In this document: piece after piece, positions 34,822-45,234 of the stretch
Layout: each line of letters starts with the position of its first letter
Numbering within the stretch: the first letter of the stretch is position 1
Assembly: GCA_900073065.1 (NCBI GenBank)
Contig: FJOG01000013.1
Location: 121,667-185,666 of the forward strand
Length of the DNA stretch: 64,000 nucleotides
Source of the DNA: Phialocephala subalpina
Taxonomy: Eukaryota; Ascomycota; Leotiomycetes; Helotiales; Mollisiaceae
Reading direction: 5' to 3'
Notes under the pieces: model-generated
What the model saw: the letters and a program-made list of their open reading frames with translations, nothing else
What the model was told of the DNA's origin: nothing
The model's database searches: none
Made by a program: the position numbers and the translations under genes

Positions 34822-37041
34822 TTAGCCAAGTCCATCGTCCATGTCAACGTCATCTTGGCCATTCTCATCTTCTAATTCTTCAACTGTCGCACCCATGTCA
34901 GATCGACTCTCGGTCACAAAAGGTTCGATTGCTCGCCGATGTGGAATTCGACTGTGCTCGAATCGTCCTCCAACTGGTATGAGATCAGCGGCAGGTATCC
35001 AGACGCACGGCCGACGAAGCACGAAACACTTCTCACAAGAGTCCAGCTTACCCTGAGAATTAGGCGTCGCGACTCTTTTGCATTCGTATCCCGACATGTT
35101 AAATGCAAGGGGTTGATGTTCAATGTTGATAGGTAGGCACATGGCGCAGTGCTGGGTTGGTTTTGCTGGATGTCAATGTGCAACCCCTTCTCTGGTCGTC
35201 CGTCATCTCCGAACATTAGGTCAGGGCCGTACATGTTGTAGAGATTTACTGTGTTCTCCTCGAAGCTTCGAAGATGTGGTACTGGAAGTCGAAGAGGTGT
35301 TTGTTCAACAAGTCTCAATTCTTGCTTCAAATGGTCGTATTGCAAGACTTTGACGGAAATCCTCGGGCCCTTTTTCATCCATTCTGGCAACTTGTTCTTG
35401 GGAGTCTCATCATATTCGACTTGCATGAGAGCATCGTAAATGCGCTGAACTTTGACATGAAGGAAGGTCACATGCTTACTCTCCGGTATGGTATCCCAGT
35501 AAAAACCCTTGAACTGAAGCCATTCGGTCTTTTCACCGTCAGCGTCCTTTCGGCTGATTCGAATGGCGATCTTGTTCAGTAGCTCTGAGTTTGACCATGC
35601 CCCTGGCTCAGTACAATTCGCCCATGAATATGGATGTTGCGGTCGCCCGTGTAGATCTCCACGGTTGGAGTGACATATTCTCCAGGCTTGACCCAGGAAG
35701 GAAGTGGCCTCACTTGGACATACGCCCTGCGATCCTTACCACCATACAATAGACAAATCGCAGTATAATCCTTTTTTGCCAGAACCTTGATTGGTGCTCG
35801 AGTATACACTCGGACGTCATTTTTATCGTCAAGGGGAATTACTTGGCATGTCCAAGTGGTCACTCCGAAGAGCATCTCTGTCATTGGAGATCGCCAGTTG
35901 TAACCTCGTCCATGAGGAGGTTACCATCCCGTTTCGTCAAAAACCCTCTTTTGAACGGCTTGAAATTGCGTGGCAGCAAGGCAGTTGATGGCATATTTTG
36001 AGAGTGATTCTTGTCTAGCCAACGCGTCCGCACTCAGCAGTAATGGAGTGGTTGTGTTCAGCAAACAGACGAATATTTGCTCGGCCACCTGCATAACGAT
36101 ATCGCGAATGTTGCTTGGCACGTTACTCAGATCGCTGAGAATAAGCATTGTCCATTCATCTCCATGAGCCTGGGTATACAAGTGGCCTTGTGGTTTTGCT
36201 TTTGCCAACTCCACGCTGTGCTGGCTGCGTCGATGTCCAACTTTGATGCTCTTCCCACAGCATTTACCCATTTCTTTCGCATCGTCAAAGCCTTGATTCT
36301 GCTCCGATTTTCGAAACACAAGCGCGTAGATTGCTGTCCGCGGATCAATGTTGGAGAGCTTATGTGGCCCACTCTTGCTTGATATATTGTCGAACAAGTC
36401 TTCAAGTTGAGGCTTTCCCGCTGCGAGAGCTTGTCTAATGACTGGAGGCATTCCTGATATGACGTGTTAGCTTGTTCACGAACTTTCTCGGCTAGTATCT
36501 TACCCTTGAGAATCGCATCCCGAAATTGTATGCCTTGGTTTGCGATGGCATCAAATTTACCGGCTCCTGTTGATGTGGTCTGGAAAGCAGTTTTATTCTC
36601 CATGATGGTGTTAAAGAGTCTGAGTATCGTTCTTTCAAGAACAGACAGTTGTTCAGGTGCGATCATCTTATAAACCGGCAGCGGAATGGTGGTGTCGATC
36701 AGTGTAATGTTGCCGACATCCTTGCCGATTTTCGACGACCTTATCAATACTTGCATCGTGAGGTAGTCAGCCTGGGGCATTTCTTTGATCACCTCGACCG
36801 AAAGACCACCTCACCCACTTAACTCCATCCTTGTCCTTGAAATCCACTCCTAGGACAAACCCTTCCTCACCCTTCTTGACTGAAAGCGGTGTGGATCTAC
36901 CAACCGGTTCGGGAGGGGCATCTTTCGAGAAAAACTCAACCTCTCTATTTGCAGATGGTGACCAGTTTCTTTTGATGACAGACTTCTCTTCCTAGTCTGT
37001 CTCGAACGGTGGTCCTCCTCTGAGCTGCCCTGTCCTCTCAT
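34822..37041 (-). pseudogene. Broken gene of unknown function with a Cys-rich C-terminal end
   Basis: Coherent coding segments run 5' to 3' on the minus strand, but not in one frame. From 5': a segment with GEEGFVLGVDFKDKDGVKW, then a 43-nt intron and a segment starting ADYLTMQVLIRSSKIG; then a GTAAGA...CTAAC...CAG intron and a long segment from MPPVIRQALAAGK to FDETGW. There an in-frame TAA (35919-35921) is followed in the same frame by PPHGRGYNWRSPMTEML. Two more shifts follow: in a GGGG run near 35605 and a CCC run near 35165. The last frame has paired cysteines (CAMC, then CEKC), suggesting a zinc-binding end, and an acidic tail. The N-terminus is uncertain. I do not recognise the family. 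The segments look protein-like, so it was a gene recently or the sequence has errors. Confidence 0.6.
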
Positions 37042-37387
37042 AATGGGCTCTACGTGGGGAGTATAGCAGTCTCCAGCTAGGATTGGTTAAGAGCTAAGAT
37101 CTGTTGCATCCTCTGGCGATGATATACAAATGGTGCGGTAGTGGGTAGGCGCCTGCAAGAGACTGGCCTGTTAGTTTCAGTCCTATAACTCCAACCTTAC
37201 TGGTTCAACATAGGCAAAGTCTATCGAGCGGTCCTGTACATGGTCTAACTTTCTGAGAGATTCCAGTATGGGAGAATTCAGAGAGCTTGCTGCAATTTCT
37301 GGCGAGGGCCTACCCGATGGTCGTCCCTTCCGTTGAGGGAAACCCAGATAGGAAGTCATATTTAGAGCTGCTTCGGTCAATGGCTGG

Positions 37388-37395
37388 TCACGTGA
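37388..37395. promoter_or_regulatory. TCACGTGA palindrome (E-box/Cbf1-type)
   Basis: A perfect 8-bp palindrome with a CACGTG core lies 42 bp upstream of the ATG at 37430 and 352 bp upstream of BUR1. Such sites bind bHLH factors in fungi. Function here is inferred from position only. Confidence 0.4.
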
Positions 37396-37429
37396 TAATC
37401 CGCAGCCAAACCACCCGCAGCCAGCAACC

Positions 37430-37630
37430 ATGGCGGACCTGGATCGAATCAAGGAGGAGAACATTGCGGCCAAACTTCGGAGAGAGGAATTTACCGCCCC
37501 ATTCAAAGAAAAATCCCACGTAATCTTAACTCGGAAACGGCGTCTGGATGAGGCTGAGATGTCGGAAGGCGAGCTCAACCGAAGCCTAGAAAGCCCACTA
37601 AAAAGCGGCCGCCTCCCAGGAAGTCCTTAA
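37430..37630 (+). CDS. 66-codon ORF directly upstream of BUR1
   Basis: The ORF starts in a strong context (accATGG) and encodes a highly charged, probably helical 66-aa protein: [20 protein letters not shown] near the start, [20 protein letters not shown] in the middle, and a Pro/Gly/Ser end. Its stop lies only 109 bp before the BUR1 ATG, too close for an ordinary separate promoter and leader. It could be a long uORF on the BUR1 mRNA, the first cistron of a two-gene transcript, or an independent small gene. I do not recognise the product. Confidence 0.45.
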   Translation: MADLDRIKEENIAAKLRREEFTAPFKEKSHVILTRKRRLDEAEMSEGELNRSLESPLKSGRLPGSP

Positions 37631-37725
37631 TCCTCCGCCTGAAGGTCAGCTTCAACACAAAGTCGAACAATCTCGCACCACCAATCAATTCCTCCTCCTG
37701 CACCCAAACCCAGAATCACTTCGAA

Positions 37726-37743
37726 ATGAGCATCCTCCAATGA
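37726..37743 (+). promoter_or_regulatory. Five-codon uORF overlapping the BUR1 start
   Basis: ATG AGC ATC CTC CAA TGA: the stop codon overlaps the first BUR1 ATG (AATGATGG, two tandem Met codons). Ribosomes ending here could re-initiate at the second Met codon. This would tie BUR1 translation to leaky scanning or reinitiation. Confidence 0.4.
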
Positions 37744-39630
37744 TGGCGACTCCGCAGATGAGCCCGCAGAGCAATGGTGTCTCTCTAATCGCCTTTGCCA
37801 AGGAGCACGCCCGACCTTCGAGAAGCTTCAAAGGATGCTCGAGCATCAACGACTACGACATTCTGGGCAAGCTTGGAGAGGGAACATTTGGAGAAGTACA
37901 CCGAGCGAAATCGAAGAAGACCGGTGCTATTGTCGCGCTGAAGAAGATATTGATGCACAACGAGAAGGATGGCTTCCCCATCACCGCTCTGCGCGAGATC
38001 AAGCTTCTCAAGCTGCTGTCGCATCCAAACATCCTGAAGCTGGAGGAGATGGCGGTCGAACATCATACCAAACCTACCGACAAGCGCAAGCGTGCGATCA
38101 TGTACATGGTCACTCCATACATGGACCACGACCTCTCTGGACTGCTCGAAAACCCCAAGGTCAAGCTACAGGAATCGCATATCAAATGCTACCTGCTTCA
38201 GCTCTTGGAGGGCCTACGTTACCTACACGAGAATCAAATCCTACATCGAGATATGAAGGCAGCCAACTTGCTCATTAACAACAAAGGCATTCTGCAAATC
38301 GCAGACTTCGGCTTGGCTCGACACTACGACGAAGACCCTCCGAAAGCTGGCATGGGAGGAGGTGAAGCTACCAGAGACTATACTACCCTCGTCGTTACTC
38401 GATGGTATCGACCGCCGGAGCTTCTGCTGCAGTTACGAAAGTACACAAGTGCTATCGATTTGTGGGGTGTTGGGTTAGTACTCCTCGCGCGTTGTATATA
38501 CTTCGTACTGACTTCTATCAGGTGTGTCTTCGGCGAGATGCTCATTGGCAAGCCCATTCTTTCTGGGGATAGCGACGCGAATCAGCTCAAAATCATTACC
38601 GACTTGGTTGGTACTCCCAACGACGAGACAATGCCGGGTTGGAGGTTACTTCCAGGAGCTGAAGGCTTGAACTTCCCACCACATCCGTCGACTTTGGCGC
38701 AACGCTTCCGACAGTAAGTCAAGACTGACGATCTGGTTCTCGGAATCATTCATACTGACCTAGTACAGATACGGCTCTGGTGCTATCTCTCTACTTAATG
38801 AGCTACTCAAGCTGGACTGGAGAAAGCGAATCAACGCCATCGATGCACTCAAACACCCATATTTCCGCGATCAACCACTCCCCGCCAAACCTGGCGACCT
38901 ACCAACATTCGAAGATTCACACGAGTTAGACAGAAGAAAGTTCAAGAGTCAGAAGGCTGCTCCACCTCCAGCGCCCAAGGGTGGTACCGTTGGCATGGGA
39001 CCTCAGCAAGGTGGATGGGGAGGCGAGCCCACAGTTAACGGAGGCTATGTTAATGGAGACAGTCATCACAACGGCCATCGACATCAAAATGGCTCACGCT
39101 ATCCTCCCCACGGAGATCATCGAAACGGTGTTCCTCCACCCCCACCCCCAGACGGACGAAGACCAGCATGGGCACGACCAAGAGACGACCGTCCTGACAC
39201 ACGGCTTCCACCTCGTCCTCCAGTCAATTATGCTGGTTATGACGGCCCTCGAGACTCACGAGATGAGAGGCCACCTGCAGACCGAGAGAACTATAGGTCT
39301 CGCTCCCGTGATCTTGACAGAGGACCACCCCCGAGAAGTCGACCAGGAGGACCCAACGTCGACACATATATTCCTAGTTACGGCCCAGACAGCGGTCGAA
39401 GAGATGATCGACCACCCAGAGATCGTGACGACAGGAGGAGACGCGATGATCCCAGAGATGAGCGTCCTAGACACGACAGCCATCGAGACCGGGATCGGGG
39501 TCTAGATTACGATGATCGTCGAAGCAGGCGAACTCGGTCTCGTAGTCGCAGTCCTCTCCCAGACCGTGACCGAGGTGAGCGGCCTCGAGAACGAGAGCCT
39601 CTACCGGATCGAGATATTTACAGGAGGTGA
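37740..39630 (+). CDS. BUR1: Cyclin-dependent kinase Bur1 (CDK9-like)
   Basis: Bur1 with its cyclin Bur2 phosphorylates RNA polymerase II CTD and Spt5 and promotes elongation and histone modification. Exons 37740-38473, 38522-38713 and 38769-39630 give 595 aa (594 from the second Met). Kinase motifs: [17 protein letters not shown] (Gly loop), [20 protein letters not shown] (PITALRE-type helix), [22 protein letters not shown], the T-loop with [20 protein letters not shown], and DLWGVGCVFGEML across intron 1. The C-terminal third is a low-complexity Arg/Asp/Pro-rich and RS-like tail. Intron 1 is 48 nt, in frame and stop-free, but lies inside the invariant DLWGVGCVF, so removal is required. Confidence 0.95.
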
Positions 39631-40135
39631 TAATTGAGTGGGTTTGATCTTCGCTTGCTTCACGTCACGGAGTATGAAGGGCATGCATGGCATATTGAAG
39701 GGTCGTGTTTACGAATAGGCTTTGTAATGGTGTGGCGTTGGTTCCACCGTTTGTACTTTTTCTGCGAGGCGTTCAGGGTGGGTGGCATCACTTTGATTGA
39801 TAGCCTGGCAGGATCGATAGATAAACTATACGATCTTCTCTGCCGCAGATGCAGGGACCGAGACTGGAAAGAAATTGAGTTGAGATATGAGAGGAGATAC
39901 AATACCATTTGCTGCAATGAACTCCTGTGCTTTGCTGTTGCGTGTGATCACAATTGAGAAAAGTGTTTTGAAGACCTAATGGGGCGATCAATGTCACGCT
40001 ATGTGTGGCAATCCTAATGCTAAACCAACGCCGTGAAATGCACCACAAATTTGCTGCAGTCCCTGGCATTGCATGATACCATGCTTCGCTAACACGACAT
40101 TCAAAATGCTCCCAACGCCAACGCCGACCATGTGC
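39631..40135. other. Convergent intergenic region BUR1/ZUFSP
   Basis: This 505-bp stretch between two 3' ends has short ORFs on both strands without family features. Nothing else is seen. Confidence 0.5.
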
Positions 40136-41889
40136 TCACACTCCTTGCTCAGTTATGGCTGCTTCGATAACCTCCGGACGTTTTGGCGGTGTCAGCTTCA
40201 ATAGCTCAAACTCATTATACTTCTTCAGATACTTGGTACCACGCCGGTAAGCTCTCAGCTTATCTCCAGGATACTTGTGTTTGAAGTCCATTCCAATCAG
40301 TTTCACGATGTCTACGGCGTCATGAAACATTGGGTCGAAGACAATTAGGTTTCTTGTGCCGTCTTTTTGTTTCTCGAAGCCGACGATTGTCAATGAGTGA
40401 CCTGGATGTTGGAAGTAGATTGGAGGGAGGGTGGTAGTTCGGACTTTGAGGTCGTAATCGGTACAGCCATTTATGAAATAATTCTCGACAGCAGTGAAGA
40501 GAAGCTCGTATGCTGGTCTCTGGCCGACTTTTGGTTTTATTCCTTGGGCATCGCAACTGTGGTTCCTGTTAGCAGTGATAAGTGGACTCTCAGGACAGAA
40601 AAATTACGCTATTCCTAGACTGCAGAACATTGCTTGAGCCTATTGTAAACTTGTCAGTAAATGAGATTGGTTGTTTGGAAAGAAATTTGGTGCTAGCATC
40701 TCAGAAGTAGCGTCTCACATCAGGTGTGCCTATGTACTTTCTCGTACCACGGATGCCTCCAGTCTCAACTCGACCTTGAGAATTGATACCCATGTCCCAA
40801 GCAGATTCAATGTACTCTTGGATATCGAAGATAGTTGGGGTCTTGCCATTGAATATCTCGTGTCCTTGAGACTGGGCGCCTATGATATACGAACACATCA
40901 CTTGGATATTTCGATAACCACAGAATCCACCTACCCTCATTAGCAAACTCCGTTCAAAGGTGCAACAATCTTACCTTCTCTCTTTAGCTTGGAAACATGC
41001 CTGACAGCCGGATCACATGTATATGCATATGAAGTAGCCTCATCCTGCTCCAGAAATTGCTCGATGACTGGGAGGATTTCGGCAGTCTGGTTCGGGCAAT
41101 ACTTGATCCTTTTCTGCTTGCCATTGAGAGTGACATAGATTGTCGCCATCTCGCCATCTTTTTCATTGAGGAGCTTGACTAGCCACGCTGGCATTTGCTT
41201 CTCGTGTGCATGAGGACCGAGTTCGGATTTCTGAATATGTTATATGCACGTGACTATAGAGGACACAAAGGGGAAACTTACCCCCAAGCGCTTCTTACTG
41301 CTATTGGCTTTCGGAGTGTCTTTCGATGATGGACTGGTCTTCGAAGATGTATCAGGCATCTTGAGAATACTCTTCCAAGTATTCTTCGCCGCTGTCTGTA
41401 GATCGTGTGAGGACTTCTCGTTGATTGTATGTCCGTCATCGCTCGGGTCGTCCAGATTTCTGAGAGCGTAGGAGAGCTTGGTATCAAAAAAGTTCCCAAT
41501 CTGTGGCTCGATTTTCAGTCGTTTCGATGAATGCTCGTCCGACTCCCCTCCACTGCCGTTCCCTTCTTCCTCATGCATCTCGACATGGCTATCAAGTTCG
41601 GTCAATAGGAGAGCTTCGCCACATCCCTCTACAGGACAATTAACGTATTGAACATCATCTTCCCCCTGAAGAGACATCAAGGCGGCCACACTCGCGTCGT
41701 CCGTGGCCACAAAAGGCGACTCTCCGTTTTCTGGATGTTGTGTCTCCATGTGCAGCTAGATCTGATATTAGTCACCAACAACAATCAGACGCCAGAGCGC
41801 ATCCATACCATAATCTGATAATCTCCTTCGGCCTTGTACCCACAAAAAGGGCAAAGAATTGGCTCTGCCACAGCCTCTGGGTCCTCCAT
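40136..41889 (-). CDS. ZUFSP/C78-family cysteine peptidase with N-terminal zinc finger
   Basis: C78 peptidases include UFM1 proteases and ZUP1/ZUFSP, a K63-chain deubiquitinase; S. pombe Mug105 is a fungal relative. Six exons (41889-41809, 41755-41282, 41230-40975, 40930-40719, 40639-40608, 40556-40136) give 491 aa. A C2H2-type finger (CPFCGYKAEGDY...HMETQH) is split by intron 1. A second zinc-binding element follows (NCPVEGCGEALLLTELDSHV). The catalytic domain has the nucleophile in GGFCGYRNIQVMCSYI, PTIFDIQEYIESAWD, the His in HPGHSLTIVGFE and the Asp in NLIVFDPMF. The exon around the active Cys is joined across a 44-nt intron. A deubiquitinase role fits better than de-ufmylation, since I see two zinc fingers, but this is inference. 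Confidence 0.88.
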
Positions 41890-42392
41890 TTCGCGGTCAG
41901 GGGGTGCGTGGGTCTGGAATCCTCAGCCTTGTTTGATGCGCGACGTGCTACTGTAGTGCCGAGAAATGTGTGCTTCATTCCACAGCGCGAGTGCGATTGT
42001 TTTCTACATTTAGCCTCGAGAAAACGCGGGATTCGATATTTGATTCACCGTTCGTATGTCGAGTCCGACGAGGTTGCATGCACGCAATTTTGTGGCTTAG
42101 AAGAGTTGAGCTGTCGTGGCCTCTGGTAAATGCCAACATCCTCGCTTATTTCGGATTGGAAGGCACAATTCTCCACCAAGTCAATGCAAAGAACCGTCAA
42201 AGGAAGGACATCTGGGAGAGTTCATCGTGACTGTTCTTGAAGCGCCTCTAAATCATTGCAATTCTGCTTTTCTTGTCTAGGCAAGTCTACAGGCGTCGCT
42301 GAATCATCATTTCATGCCCTGATAAAGTCCCGAGACTCTTCTGGCTAGACTCTTGATTACATGTACTCATTTTTCCTCCAACATCCTCCGAC
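41890..42392. other. Intergenic region ZUFSP/SES1
   Basis: This 503-bp region carries the ZUFSP promoter and the SES1 3' end. No gene is seen. Confidence 0.5.
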
Positions 42393-44098
42393 TCAGACTT
42401 TGAGATCCTTCAACTTGTCTGTTGCGTCTGTGGCTCCACCACCAACTGGCGCAACCTTTGGCTTTGGTGCCTTGTCACCGGCCTTTCCCTTCGCCTTTGA
42501 AGAAGTGGTGTCCTTTGGCAGCTCCTTTGTGAATGGGATGAATTCAGGGGCACCGGGGAGGTATTTTCGGAGTGGTTCTGGAACATTGAAACCCTGAAAC
42601 GAGTTAGAGCGTATAACAAAGTAGAATCGGAGCTATTCGACGTACCTCTTCAGTTTGGAAGTTCTCCAGCAAGCAGCAAAGAGCTCTTTCGGTAGCGCAA
42701 AGAGTTGAGTTCAAGGCGTGGACATATTTCTTTCTGATCTCGGTCTGAAGCTTGGCACCGAATCTAATCTCCAAAGCTCGAGATTGGTAGTCCGTGCAAT
42801 TGGAGCAAGAGACAAGCTCCTTGTACTCTCCTTGGAAGGGGAACCAGGCCTCAAGATCGTACTTCTTCGCTGCAGCATTGTTCAAAGCTCCAGAGACAAT
42901 GGCGACAACTCGATAGGGGACCCCGAGAGACTTGTAAAACTCTTCTGAAACTGCAATCATATCGTCAAACATCTCCCATGACTTCTCGGGATCGGTAAGG
43001 CAGAATTGCTCAATCTGTTGGCAGGTTTAGTTAGAGATGATCTAGAAAATTCAAGTTGCTGATATTACGCACCTTCTCGAATTGATGGACACGGAAAATG
43101 CCCCATGCATCGCGTCCATGTGAACCAGCTTCCCTTCGATAGCAGGAGCTGAAACCAGCATATCTGCAACAGGAGTTAGCGATCGGCTCTAATCAATCTG
43201 ATAGTACCAACCTGATGGGCAGATCCTTGTTGACCAACCACTCGTCTGCGTGGAAAGCAGATATTGGCTGCTCAGAAGTGGCAATAAGGTACTTGTCGTT
43301 TTGTGCATCTCCATCAACAACCTTATAAAGCTCCTCATCGAACTGCTCCAACTGTGCCGTCTTCGCCATGTACTCCTTCAGCATGAATTGAGGTGTCTGC
43401 AGTGGTGTATATCCCTTCGCATCGAGAAACTCCAGACCGTAATTGATCAATGCCTGATTCAAGAATACGCCCCATTTTCGCAGAAAATATCCACGGTGTC
43501 CAACAACCTTGACGCCTCGTTCTGGGTCGTAGCCATCCAGTCTCGTCAGAACCTCATGGTGTGAAAGAACGTCCTTCTTCTCGACCGTGATTCCCTCGGG
43601 TGCCCATGTTCGCTGCAGCTCGTTGTGATCCTATGCAGCAATTAGACTGGCCCATACAGATTATCGCATGTATTCAAATACCTCGTCGTTGTTGGTTGGC
43701 ACAGACTCGTGAACGATATTGCCTATTGTACCAATTTTCTTCTTCAGGGCCACTTCTTTTTCTCCCGCAGAGTGTACCAATGCCTTCTTCTCCTTCTCAA
43801 ACTCGGCCTTCTGCGCCATTAACTCGTCTGCATCCTCCTTTGCCTTTTTCTTTTGGCCGATTAGTTTTTGGACTTCGTTGATCTTGGTGTTGATTTGGCT
43901 CGCGGCATATTGAGCTGCAGATGAGTTAGGACCATTCCATAATTGACGGAGGAGTTTGGAATTACTCTTGCGGTGGTCCTCGTACAACGCGATCACTTCA
44001 TCCACCGCTTCTTCAGGGGCATAGCGACGTCTCTGAGACTCCTTGATCTTCTTGGGATCGCCGCCTTTCTCGACAATGAAATCGAACACGTCGAGCAT
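42393..44098 (-). CDS. SES1: Cytosolic seryl-tRNA synthetase
   Basis: It charges tRNA-Ser with serine. Five exons (44098-43682, 43630-43212, 43163-43073, 43014-42646, 42593-42393) give 498 aa. The N-terminal helical arm (from [18 protein letters not shown] to a Lys/Glu-rich coiled coil around [20 protein letters not shown]) binds the long variable arm of tRNA-Ser. Class II motifs: [20 protein letters not shown] (motif 1), [20 protein letters not shown] with [12 protein letters not shown] (motif 2), and [18 protein letters not shown] (motif 3). The C-terminal extension is Lys/Pro-rich, as in other fungi. Intron 2 is 48 nt. A CACGTG site lies 166 bp upstream of the start. Confidence 0.95.
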
Positions 44099-44263
44099 GA
44101 TGGGCAGTGTGTATGCTATTCAAGAACTGTAATCTGGGTACCTGAGGGTGTTTATGTGGTGTCGTTGATTGACTCACGCGGGGACGATTGGAAATATTTC
44201 AGCCTTGGTGGGGTTGCTCTAGCGCGCTGTCCCTGACACCCAACACTGGACATGTAGGTCGAT

Positions 44264-44269
44264 CACGTG
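44264..44269. promoter_or_regulatory. CACGTG E-box in the SES1 promoter
   Basis: The hexamer lies between the Rheb stop and the SES1 start, in the only promoter space SES1 has. The role is inferred from position only. Confidence 0.3.
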
Positions 44270-44457
44270 CAAGGTCATAAAAAAGTTCTGTTGAAACTCA
44301 TTGCTTTCTTCCTCTGTCGCAAATGGAACGTCACCCAAAACGCCTCGAATCGAAAGGGATCCTTCTCCAAACGCCGCGGCCCCAAGAAAGTAGTTGATAC
44401 AGTCAATCCAACAATCTCAGTCTCTCAGTCCACCATCCAATCCGTCTCGAGTCCATC

Positions 44458-45234
44458 TTACATGACCTGACACTTGTTCCCTCCTGTTGGCTCGTTTGGA
44501 TTCTGTGATTTCTCAATTTGGCCAATCATCATCTCAAAGGCTTTGGTAACGTTCTCATTGTACCTTGCACTGGCTTCAGTGTATGCACAGTTGAACTTTT
44601 CTGCCAATGCCTTTCCCTCTTCGACTGAGACTTGTCTTTGGTCTGGGCGTAAGTCGCTCTTGTTGCCAACAATAACGATAGGAACCCATTCAGAGCCCTG
44701 TATGCGTCAGTAAACGAAAAGTCTCCATTCTGATCTTCGCATTGACTTACGAGGTGGTTCAAAATTTTGTCTCTGATGACCTGAACCATTTCAAAAGACT
44801 GGGTCGAGGCAACTGAGTAGACAAGCATGTATCCATGGATTCCAATGAAATGTTTCGAGTTCAAGATGCTGTATTCATCCTGTTCAAATATCGTGTTAGC
44901 CAACTTATCCCAACAAGTTTTCGACATGTGATCATATCAGGAGGGGTCAACAGTTTCGTACTTGACCAGCAGTGTCGACGATTTCGGTGGCATACTCCTG
45001 GCCCTTGAACTTGATGACCTTGCTAAACGTATTCTCGATCGTGGGGTAGTAGCTCTCCACAAAGTGACCATCCACGAACTGCACCGTGAGCGAGGATTTC
45101 CCTGGTTCCTTGTGAGCGAACGTAACCTCAGGTACCACGAGAGATCAAGGTCGAGGAAGGTACATGTGAGGGAAGTGAAGCTTACCCACAGACCTGCTGC
45201 CCACGATGGCAATCTTGCGTTGTTTCGGCGGCAT
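44458..45234 (-). CDS. RHB1: Rheb-type small GTPase
   Basis: Rheb activates TORC1 in many eukaryotes and in fission yeast. Four exons (45234-45186, 45101-44962, 44879-44751, 44697-44458) give 185 aa, the usual length. G1 is GSRSVGKSSL, with the Rheb-specific Arg after Ser and split by the 84-nt first intron; the effector loop is ESYYPTIENTF; G3 is DTAGQDEYSIL, joined across an 82-nt intron; G4 is GNKSDLRPDQRQV and G5 TEASARYNEN. The protein ends CQVM, a farnesylation CaaX box. It is tandem with SES1 (359 bp apart). Confidence 0.95.

Noticed and set aside
35874..35921. An intron GTAACC...GACAG removing the in-frame TAA of the broken gene
   Set aside because: Removing these 47 nt shifts the frame and creates a TGA at the junction, so it does not rescue reading.
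38981..39505. Long plus-strand ORF (174 codons) overlapping BUR1
   Set aside because: It is the alternate frame of the Arg/Asp-rich BUR1 tail; low-complexity sequence opens several frames at once.
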